Shown: positions 35,500-42,518 of the stretch, piece after piece
Numbering within the stretch: the stretch's first letter is position 1
Layout of the letters: every line of letters begins with the position of its first letter
Position numbers and translations under genes: made by a program
The notes under the pieces: generated by a model
What the model saw: only the letters and a program-made list of their open reading frames with translations
Told to the model about the DNA's origin: nothing
Database searches by the model: none
Source: Aliirhizobium wenxiniae
GTDB taxonomy: Bacteria; Pseudomonadota; Alphaproteobacteria; Rhizobiales; Rhizobiaceae
Length of the DNA stretch: 64,000 nt
Reading direction: 5' to 3'
Assembly: GCF_014201355.1 (NCBI RefSeq)
Contig: NZ_JACHEG010000001.1
Coordinates: 992,001-1,056,000, forward strand

Positions 35500-35527
35500 T
35501 CAAAAGTTCGCCCGAGTGAACTTTTGA
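35500..35527. terminator. palindrome at the end of the 510-aa gene
   Basis: TCAAAAGTTC-GCCCGAGT-GAACTTTTGA, perfect 10-bp arms with an 8-bp spacer, between the convergent 510-aa gene and the recombinase gene. It may be a bidirectional terminator. The arm/spacer geometry is also that of a tyrosine-recombinase core site. Confidence 0.6.
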
Positions 35528-35530
35528 TGG

Positions 35531-36100
35531 TCACAGAAGATCGACGGCGGCCTTCATCATATCGTCTCTCACGTCGATATAGCGCTGCGTGGTCGTCAGG
35601 TTCTTGTGTCCTGCAAGCGTCATGATGACCTTGGGGCTGACGCCTGAATGTGCGAGGCGGGTGATGAACCAGCGCCGACCGCTATGTGAGGTTGCCCCAT
35701 CCATACCTGCGCTTCCGTAGATCTGCGCCATGAGCTGACAAAGGGTATTGGCGGAAAATGCCGTCTTCTTCTGTGTCATCAGCAACGGGGAGTTTGCTCC
35801 TCGGTCACCGAGGCATTCGACCTTATATCTGACGATTTCGCGGCGGAGTCTGTCGTTCAGAAAAACGACGCGGGCTTGACCGCCTTTCGTGATGTCGGCG
35901 CTCAGCCGTAGCTGCTCGCGGGGCTTTGCATCGCTGTCTATGATATCGGAGACTTTTAGAGCGGCGATCTCTCCGACACGTAACCCGGCGAAATGGGAAA
36001 GCAGGATCGCCAGCTTGTCTCGCGGTGCATGTTTCCTCTGCGCCACTACGGCCATCAGTCGCTTGAATTCGGCATCCGTCAGAACACGCGCTTGCTTCAT
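35531..36100 (-). CDS. single-domain tyrosine recombinase
   Basis: 189 residues consisting of the catalytic domain only. Arg in 'FAGLRVGEIAALKV', 'TSHSGRRWFITRLAHSG' (HxxR box), 'LAGHKNLTTTQRYID' (His and the Tyr nucleophile). The N-terminal core-binding domain is missing, as in small integron- or inversion-type recombinases. Palindromes with 8-bp spacers lie directly before its start (36109-36136) and after its stop (35500-35527). It may act on those or on host dif-like sites. It is unlikely to be the island integrase, which lies at the tRNA. Confidence 0.9.
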   Translation of the reverse strand: MKQARVLTDAEFKRLMAVVAQRKHAPRDKLAILLSHFAGLRVGEIAALKVSDIIDSDAKPREQLRLSADITKGGQARVVFLNDRLRREIVRYKVECLGDRGANSPLLMTQKKTAFSANTLCQLMAQIYGSAGMDGATSHSGRRWFITRLAHSGVSPKVIMTLAGHKNLTTTQRYIDVRDDMMKAAVDLL

Positions 36101-36108
36101 CGAACCTC

Positions 36109-36136
36109 ACGAAAAGCTGTCATCGTAGCTTTTCGT
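36109..36136. promoter_or_regulatory. palindrome upstream of recombinase gene
   Basis: ACGAAAAGCT-(8 nt)-AGCTTTTCGT read on the minus strand, ten-base arms, eight bases upstream of the recombinase start codon. Could be an autoregulatory operator or the crossover site of the recombinase. Confidence 0.5.
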
Positions 36137-36221
36137 TATGTTGCCGAAATGGGAAAAGAGCGAGCGCAGATTTCGTCTGAAAATTTTCAAGCAAATTCAA
36201 TGACTCAGGAGGGAGACGGCC

Positions 36222-36259
36222 GGAACCTAAGGAAATATGTGTTTTCTTAGGTTTTCCTT
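36222..36259. terminator. hairpin between recombinase and ABC-3C genes
   Basis: AACCTAAG ... CTTAGGTT with an AT-rich loop followed by TTCCTTT. It is in the 263-bp gap that otherwise holds no coding sequence, and may mark the right border of the recombinase segment. Confidence 0.45.
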
Positions 36260-36363
36260 TCCCGGTGAACCGACGAGCAGCCATCCGTTAAAGATAACGC
36301 ATGCAAAGTTCGATGCCGCCTGGCTTTCGACAAATGAGCGTCATCCCCAGCGAGGTAGGTCCC

Positions 36364-38322
36364 TCACCTATCAATTTGAGCAATGGGAAGATTCGGCCAA
36401 TCGTCAGGTACTAAAGCCGGAGGTTTTGTCCACGGATCTTCTACAAGAGCGGCCTGGAACCACTCATCCCGAAGGTTGGCGTGCTCAGACACAATTAGTT
36501 GGAAGCCCGGCGCATCCTCCATCGCGAAGCGTGACAAGAGAGCGAACAATTTACGGACCGCCTCAAGGTCAACGTCCCCCTGTTCGGTCTCATCCACGGT
36601 GCCCCCAACGCTCTTGTAACTCGCCTCTGATGGAAAATAGACCTGCGTCGGCTGGTCGATAAGCATAAAACGTGGAACAGGTAGGTTGTACTGGGAAGTG
36701 AAGCGGTGAAATGCAAGCATCGCTGCGAGGTGGTAGGCCAGGTGGTTCGCCCCACCTCCGCTCTTGTACATGTAAACCGGACGACCGGGACGATCGATCA
36801 CGACCGTCAGTGCTCTGAGATCCAACCTCGCTGGAAACTCTCCAAATTCACCACCAAGTTCGCGAATGTAACCAGACATATGTTGGGCGATGTTGCTGAG
36901 GGCTGCTTGGAGACGGGTGTCGGAATCGTCTGCACCGAGCCGCTCTTCCAGTTCCTGGACGCGCCGCCGTAAGCGTCGTTCTTCATTCACCAACCTAGTC
37001 AGTTCCTCATCGGGTACCAGATTCTCTAAAAACAAACTGATGCGGCCCACGACGCGTGCAGCCGCATTGTTACGGCTTCCCATTTCTTCAAGGATCTCGC
37101 TCGCAGCGATCGCCGCTGCCAGTTCGACCTCCCTCTCCGCAATGCGGCCGGTAATTACAGAAGAGTCGGCGACCTGCTTCGCAAGGTAAGCGTCGAGAAC
37201 CGGCCGCTCACCTGTGACCGCAGTCATTTCCCGATCCAAAGAATGAAGTTCGCTCAAAAGAGCTTCGGCGACGGGAGTGGCCATTCCCAGGTCTTTCTCG
37301 GCGAACGGCCACTGCCATTCGCCCGTCGCAACGTTTCGCGGTAATGCCTTAATTGACGTGAGGCGGTCCTGTTGTTCCGAAACCTCGGACTCGAAGCTCC
37401 TAGATTGCCCAGCGAACTGCTGCGCGCCCTTGATACGGTCTTCCATCGCTCGACGCTGTTCCCGCAATTCGGTGATATCCTGCTCGATCGCGGATACTCG
37501 CTGTCCGTCGTCCTCGGGGATGGTTGTAGGCCTCCAAGACAGCGCCTGACGCAGAAGAGAGATGACGTCACCACCCACTTCTACAGAGGGCAAAATGCCA
37601 ACGCCTCGCGCTTCGGACACAAGACCAACGGCCTTTGTCTCCATTCCCGCAGATGCGTCCCTCGCTTGCTGAACGAGTTTTGTGGTGATGCGAAGCTCGC
37701 GATTGGCGGCGCGCAACTGTGTGTCGATCAGAAATTTGTCCTTGCCCGATACACCGAGAATTATGGGCATCGTATCCCTGATGGTCTGCGGTTGATGGTC
37801 CTCGTTCTGACGATAGAAAAGCTGGGTCTTGCTTGTGACGAATTCCTGCTTTTGGAAAAGGTAATAAACGGTATGTTGGATCGTCGCCTCGAAGCTCGCA
37901 CGGCTGTGGTCGATAGGTACGTCTGTGACGTTGTCCGGTATACCTACGAGACTCGAGAGAAGGGCAACGACGCCGTCGTCGTTGTTGTTCACAGCCAACT
38001 CATCCGCTTCTGGAGCTTCAACGACAGCACCTCGTCGGACCATCGCGATGCTGCAACTGGCCACCCCGGGTTTTGGCGCAGGTTTTGCGACCAAGACCTC
38101 CTCGCCGATGAACCGATAGATTACCGCGTACCAAGCCACACGATCCTGAATCGCTCCCTCGGGCACCAAAAAAGTTGAACGCCCCATACAATACTCGATA
38201 ATCTCGGACAGCGCCGACTTTCCCGTAGACGAACGCCCCGTGATAATGTTCAGGCCATCGTGGAACACCACGTCACGACGGCGGCCATCCCCGCTGTAGA
38301 GGTGGATCGACTTGATCCTCAA
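36364..38322 (-). CDS. ABC-3C system ATPase (DUF3732, Rad50/SMC-like)
   Basis: 652 residues. The N-terminal ABC half has Walker A 'IITGRSSTGKSAL' (residues 26-38). A central coiled-coil arm spans about residues 200-480 ('QRVSAIEQDITELREQRRAMEDRI', 'LTRLVNEERRLRRRVQELEERL'). The C-terminal half has 'GGGANHLAYHLAAMLAFHRF' and Walker B 'PRFMLIDQPTQVYFP' (Asp-Gln). 'LIVSEHANL' provides the switch His. This layout is DUF3732, the ATPase of three-component ABC conflict systems. TTG is the start, overlapping the stop of the middle-component gene (TTGA) with AGGAG upstream. Last gene of the operon. Confidence 0.88.
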   Translation of the reverse strand: MRIKSIHLYSGDGRRRDVVFHDGLNIITGRSSTGKSALSEIIEYCMGRSTFLVPEGAIQDRVAWYAVIYRFIGEEVLVAKPAPKPGVASCSIAMVRRGAVVEAPEADELAVNNNDDGVVALLSSLVGIPDNVTDVPIDHSRASFEATIQHTVYYLFQKQEFVTSKTQLFYRQNEDHQPQTIRDTMPIILGVSGKDKFLIDTQLRAANRELRITTKLVQQARDASAGMETKAVGLVSEARGVGILPSVEVGGDVISLLRQALSWRPTTIPEDDGQRVSAIEQDITELREQRRAMEDRIKGAQQFAGQSRSFESEVSEQQDRLTSIKALPRNVATGEWQWPFAEKDLGMATPVAEALLSELHSLDREMTAVTGERPVLDAYLAKQVADSSVITGRIAEREVELAAAIAASEILEEMGSRNNAAARVVGRISLFLENLVPDEELTRLVNEERRLRRRVQELEERLGADDSDTRLQAALSNIAQHMSGYIRELGGEFGEFPARLDLRALTVVIDRPGRPVYMYKSGGGANHLAYHLAAMLAFHRFTSQYNLPVPRFMLIDQPTQVYFPSEASYKSVGGTVDETEQGDVDLEAVRKLFALLSRFAMEDAPGFQLIVSEHANLRDEWFQAALVEDPWTKPPALVPDDWPNLPIAQIDR

Positions 38323-38804
38323 GGGCGTACTCCTAATGTTGCGTAGACGGTACTACGGTCGGCGATGCGAGCAAATTCTTTACCGAGAAAGGCCGCCGCC
38401 CTTTGGCATTCAATCGACTCTGCCGTACCCGAGAGCGTCTTGCGGATACCCGGACCGATTCGTAGGCGACCATTCCCCTCAACCGCCAGTGCGCCCGACT
38501 GCATGAGGAGGCCGAAGCCCTCGAAGGTAAACGGAATAATATCGCTGCAACGTCTCGCTAAACCGACTTGCAACTCGGGATGCTCAGAGACGATCTTCAG
38601 GAAATAGCTCTTCTTATTTGCTCTCAGTACGTCTCTGGTTTGCCGATGGAGGCAGAGGGGTAGGACCAGAAGTGAAAGGGAGAAAGGCATTCCTCTTCCG
38701 TCAATCTCCTGGAAGGCAGTCAAAGCCCGTGAGAGCACCAGACCGCAGAAAGCGGGGTTGAAGAGGTTACGAATTTCGACCGGACGCTCATTCCAAGGTC
38801 TCAA
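38319..38804 (-). CDS. ABC-3C middle component
   Basis: 161 residues, LRPWNERPVEIRNLFNPAFCGLVL at the start, then helical winged-helix-like segments ('PFTFEGFGLLMQSGALAVEGNGRLRIG'). The small size and place between the CTD protein and the DUF3732 ATPase identify the middle component. A TTG start is chosen because GGAGGT lies six bases upstream and the TTG overlaps the stop codon of the preceding gene (TTGA). A longer frame starting at 38855 is mostly read out of the upstream gene. Its stop likewise overlaps the ATPase start. Confidence 0.8.
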   Translation of the reverse strand: MRPWNERPVEIRNLFNPAFCGLVLSRALTAFQEIDGRGMPFSLSLLVLPLCLHRQTRDVLRANKKSYFLKIVSEHPELQVGLARRCSDIIPFTFEGFGLLMQSGALAVEGNGRLRIGPGIRKTLSGTAESIECQRAAAFLGKEFARIADRSTVYATLGVRP

Positions 38805-40003
38805 ACCGCGACCTCCAGCACTTTGGCCAGTCGCTCCATGAACCGGGGATGCCAATGCACTCGCGGGCTTGGATCAACATTGGCAAGCATTTGGAACGTC
38901 CCCCTGACAATGTAGGGTTCGGTGACGCGCTCTCGAATTCGCAAATCACCAGTCCTCATCTGCGCCCAATCGTAGAGTTCACGCCCCGCTTTCCGGCACA
39001 ACTCCTCGCTGCTTTCGTCCGTCACAAGCTCGCACGCGATCTCGCGAAACCTGTCCCATTCCTCGACAAGACGTTCTTCATAATCCTCTATCTCGTTGGA
39101 GACTAAGAGACTCTCGCGAGCCCAGCTCGATCGCTGCTGGAAGGCGCGGTAGTAGTCTATGATGGCGCGACGAATTCGCTCGTCCGATAGACCCAATGCA
39201 CGAAGCTGCTCAACGAAGGTTCGCGTATCGGAGGCGGCGTCGACGCTCTCAGGGCTCTTTCCCAAGAAGTCGATCGGCAAGCTGTCAGACTTGTATGCGT
39301 CGTTGATCGCACTCAGTTTGTCAGAGACTGCGCTAATATGGATCGGGTCGACGCCACCGCCGACGAGGTGATTTGTCACGACATTAACCCACCAACCTTC
39401 CAGCCGTTCAAAAACGGCTTGCCGGTGGCGACGGTCCACAGCTCGCAGCCGTTGCTCAATCATCGCGGGGAGCTCATCGATACGGGCGGACTCCTGTATG
39501 ATAGAAATGCGACCGAAGAAGTCGCGCTGCTGCTCCTGCGTTAGTCTATCGAGTTCGGCGGCGATTTTCGTTATCGTTTCAGACGAGCTTTTAGCTAGGG
39601 TTTCGGCGGCCTTCTCCGTCCGAAGCATGTCGTCTTCTCCCTCTCCTAAGAACAGGCCGAGGAATGAATCCCGTTGAACGCTCGCAGTCGTGACCAAAAT
39701 GAAGCGAACATCGTGTCCAGTCCCTTGTCCCGCCTTGATGTAGAGGCCCAGCCAAATCCGGACTGACTTCCAGAAGTCGGTCGCCAGATCGGTGAGCTTT
39801 TCGCCTACGGCTTTATGCTTAAGGGACGATGCCGAAACCAATCCGTCAGCAGCAACATGTTCAAAGTCGTCGTTTCGCTCAAGAAATAACGTGCCTCCGT
39901 CGGGAAGTTCGAGTGCTCTAAGCAGAGAGAAGCGATACTGGAAAAAGTAGCCCAAGCCTTGAGCGGCTGCAGAGAACGGTGACGCAGATATCATGGCGCT
40001 CAT
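38801..40003 (-). CDS. ABC-3C C-terminal-domain (effector/sensor) component
   Basis: 400 residues. 'AAQGLGYFFQYRFSLLRALEL' followed by 'LFLERNDDFEHVAADGLVSASSLKHKA' has the E...D-D...K-x-K spacing that in this class resembles a PD-(D/E)xK-like or dsDNA-recognition domain; the Gln normally before the Lys is not obvious. A long helical middle and the typical C-terminal 'ANVDPSPRVHWHPRFMERLAKV' follow. First gene of a three-gene operon with overlapping stops and starts. Expected to confer target recognition or toxicity in an anti-invader response driven by the ATPase. Confidence 0.78.
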   Translation of the reverse strand: MSAMISASPFSAAAQGLGYFFQYRFSLLRALELPDGGTLFLERNDDFEHVAADGLVSASSLKHKAVGEKLTDLATDFWKSVRIWLGLYIKAGQGTGHDVRFILVTTASVQRDSFLGLFLGEGEDDMLRTEKAAETLAKSSSETITKIAAELDRLTQEQQRDFFGRISIIQESARIDELPAMIEQRLRAVDRRHRQAVFERLEGWWVNVVTNHLVGGGVDPIHISAVSDKLSAINDAYKSDSLPIDFLGKSPESVDAASDTRTFVEQLRALGLSDERIRRAIIDYYRAFQQRSSWARESLLVSNEIEDYEERLVEEWDRFREIACELVTDESSEELCRKAGRELYDWAQMRTGDLRIRERVTEPYIVRGTFQMLANVDPSPRVHWHPRFMERLAKVLEVAV

Positions 40004-40299
40004 GCAAATGATCCAACATAAAGACTAGGCAGTGAACGCCTGAGTCCTTCATGCGACTGAGACAACTTTTGCAAGCAACGTAGTCGATGAATGTAACCTG
40101 TGCTAGCCTGATATTTGAGCCGCGCATGTCAATCGCGCAACACCTTTCCTTGTTTATTTTCCCGTAAAAAACGCTTTGCAGGCGACGTCTTCGAGCCTTC
40201 GGATACCTTCGCGCCCGGAGCTGCCATAGTCGTTCAAAATATCAAAAATTGTGCGAAATATTAGGTTTCGCATTGGCGCACGAATAGACGAACACACGA
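40004..40299. other. intergenic region between ABC-3C and PurZ-DCD operons
   Basis: About 300 bp upstream of the ABC-3C operon and downstream of the DCD-fold gene. No coding sequence or strong hairpin seen. It must contain the ABC-3C promoter. Confidence 0.5.
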
Positions 40300-41487
40300 T
40301 TACTTCTGGCCGCTGGTGAGCGTTTGGATCTGCGTCCTAAGAGCGTCATTTTCCCGGACAACATCGTCAAGACGCCGCTTGAGATTATCAACGTCAAACT
40401 TTAGCCGCTCCGCCTCCGTCGACTTTGCTGAATCTGGCTTAGCATCGTTCGGTTTGCTCTGGCGAGCGGCAATTTCGCCATCAAGTCGTGCGCCGAGTGC
40501 TGCCATGTCTGCTCTAACGCCAAAAAAGAACGTGCCCCATAGAGTGAAGGCAGTAGCCAAAGATAATAAAACACCGATGAGGCCGTAACTCTCGACCTTA
40601 GCCTTTATCTCTTCTAGCGCAGCCTTTGATTCTACAGACGACTTTTTTGCGGCCTCAGCTTCCTTCTTCGATTCCTCGGCTTGCTTCTGAGCTCTTGTCG
40701 CTTCGTCGGCGGCTGTCTCTGCCCGTTTACGGTTCTGCTCAGCCACAACCGAGATAGAGCTACGAATCGGGATAGATGGTTTGGCAGGATCTAGCGGCCT
40801 CGCTGCTTTCCTGATGAATTTCTCTATGTCCCAAAGCCCACGATCTAGAGAGTCTGATTGTTCCTGAGGATCGGAAACAAGAGGATTTCGCCCTACTATT
40901 TCTCCAGGGGTTGTTTTTGTGAATTCAACCCAGAAAAGCCCTTCATTCGGAGCAATAAGGTACTCTTCATTGGTCAAGTTGTGCAACGGGATGCACAGCC
41001 TCCCCCAAAAACCGGGATCAACGAGCGGTCCTGTCCCAAGCAGAAGGCCTCGATGTACGTGACGAATGGAGAGGTTGAAACGGAGCGCAATATAGTCAGG
41101 CAATCGAAATTCGAGGTCGCTTTCTACGAACACAATCGAATTCGCAGGAACTCGGAGCGGTTCCCCCTTAACAAGTATCGGCTCCAGATCCCCCTTCTCC
41201 GAAAAGAAATATGCTTTGCTGCCGATTCGTCCTTCGTATGAAGCCTTCTTCATACGGTTTCCCATTCCTCCTCCGGAGTAATAGGGAGAAATCAGTCCCG
41301 TCAGGCGAACATAGCGGTCGATATCGTACCCGGATAGAAGGGAGGGTGGTATGTCTGAGCAAGGGTCTGGCTGGTGCAGCATTTTGAACGCCAGTAGCTT
41401 AGCCTGCTCAGTCGAGAGAACCCTCTCCTCCTTTTCTACATTGGGATCCCCAGTCAACGCCGTGCTTCCCCGGTTTTTAACTGACAT
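40300..41487 (-). CDS. membrane-anchored dCTP-deaminase/dUTPase-fold protein
   Basis: 395 residues. The DCD-like domain (about 50-195) has 'LRVPANSIVFVESDLEFRLPDYIALRF', then 'IRHVHRGLLLGTGPLVDPGFWGRLCIPLHNLT'. Asp157 of the DPG(F/W)xG motif is kept, but the position of the deaminase catalytic Glu (DPGWxGxxxLE in E. coli Dcd) is Pro167, so deamination is not expected and nucleotide binding is. A coiled coil (250-299), one transmembrane segment ('YGLIGVLLSLATAFTLWGTF', about 301-324) and a second coiled coil (358-390) follow. Its start lies inside the PurZ-like gene (34-bp overlap). The design suggests a nucleotide-sensing membrane effector or scaffold. Confidence 0.78.
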   Translation of the reverse strand: MSVKNRGSTALTGDPNVEKEERVLSTEQAKLLAFKMLHQPDPCSDIPPSLLSGYDIDRYVRLTGLISPYYSGGGMGNRMKKASYEGRIGSKAYFFSEKGDLEPILVKGEPLRVPANSIVFVESDLEFRLPDYIALRFNLSIRHVHRGLLLGTGPLVDPGFWGRLCIPLHNLTNEEYLIAPNEGLFWVEFTKTTPGEIVGRNPLVSDPQEQSDSLDRGLWDIEKFIRKAARPLDPAKPSIPIRSSISVVAEQNRKRAETAADEATRAQKQAEESKKEAEAAKKSSVESKAALEEIKAKVESYGLIGVLLSLATAFTLWGTFFFGVRADMAALGARLDGEIAARQSKPNDAKPDSAKSTEAERLKFDVDNLKRRLDDVVRENDALRTQIQTLTSGQK

Positions 41488-42518
41488 AAAGATGTATTGT
41501 GGACGACGTTATTTGGAGAAAATCCTAGCAGATGTACCGGCCCAATCTCTGACGTCACCCACTCCAGGAAATTCTCGACTTCCGTTCCCGGTCGGCCAAG
41601 TTGGTCCGGCTCACCAATGTAATCCATATGATTTATCACGACATGGTCCGGCCGGTTCACACTGATTGCCCGCTTGACCAGATATGGTTCAAATTCACCA
41701 ACTCGTCGCAGCTTTTGTGTTACCGTAGTAAACTCCTGTAACCCGGTTTTACCGGTGCGTCTGCCAACCTCCTCCCAAGTCAACTCACCCACCAGCGGCC
41801 CGGACTCTCCGGCGACCCTGATCGGATATGACCGCAGGACCAAAGTTACATTGTCCACCACTCTCGGGCTGAGACCAGCTTCAGCAAGCGCACCGGCGGC
41901 AGTTGTGTAACGAGCGGTTGCCTGAGGCCAGAAACCTCCGTCGAGCAGCGACAGACCAAAACCTTGAGTTCCCTCAATAATTATCCTGCCATTTCGGCTG
42001 AGTGCAGTATCAAGATATGCGCCTACATCACAAGTAAAAGGACGAAGAAGCTCATTCTCACCAGCAGACGGTGACGGAAGAGCTAAGTTCTCAGCATTCC
42101 TTGCAATTGCGGCCAGCACTGCGGCACCGACACCAGACCCTGTCGATCCGATTGCTTTCGTGATACCTGCTTTTTTCTCCCAGTCACGATGTTCGTCGGT
42201 TATTACGCGAGCGAACGGGCTAATGCGCACTCTGTCCAGCGGGTAATCAAGATCCGTGATTTCGCGCAAAAGAAGTTCAGGCTCAATGTAGGACCCTGCA
42301 GGAAATACAACATCCACATTTCTGTCGAGGCAAGCTGCGGGCATCTGCCGCAGAGCCCACTTATTTCCGTCGCGATCGTAAGCGGTATGTCCGGAATTTG
42401 GCCCACCAACACGAACAACAGTTACATCGGATCGTGAGTGCTGACGAACGAGCTCGAGGGCAACTTTGCCCTTCCCTTCCGAGCCGAATTGCCCACCTAT
42501 AACAATTGAGACTGGCAT
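41454..42518 (-). CDS. PurZ-like adenylosuccinate synthetase homologue
   Basis: 354 residues, shorter than bacterial PurA (about 430). The GTP loop reads 'IVIGGQFGSEGKGKVALEL': Ser13 replaces the catalytic Asp13 of E. coli PurA (GDEGKGK). 'GGPNSGHTAYD' keeps the active-site His, 'AIGSTGSGVGAA' and 'IEGTQGFGLSLLDGG' are the IMP-site loops, and 'VGRRTGKTGLQEF' the Arg loop. Asp-to-Ser at this place and the short length are, from memory, features of viral PurZ, which makes 2-aminoadenylosuccinate from dGMP. It overlaps the genes before (22 bp) and after (34 bp), so it is made together with the fusion kinase and the DCD-fold protein. Confidence 0.85.
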   Translation of the reverse strand: MPVSIVIGGQFGSEGKGKVALELVRQHSRSDVTVVRVGGPNSGHTAYDRDGNKWALRQMPAACLDRNVDVVFPAGSYIEPELLLREITDLDYPLDRVRISPFARVITDEHRDWEKKAGITKAIGSTGSGVGAAVLAAIARNAENLALPSPSAGENELLRPFTCDVGAYLDTALSRNGRIIIEGTQGFGLSLLDGGFWPQATARYTTAAGALAEAGLSPRVVDNVTLVLRSYPIRVAGESGPLVGELTWEEVGRRTGKTGLQEFTTVTQKLRRVGEFEPYLVKRAISVNRPDHVVINHMDYIGEPDQLGRPGTEVENFLEWVTSEIGPVHLLGFSPNNVVHNTSLCQLKTGEARR

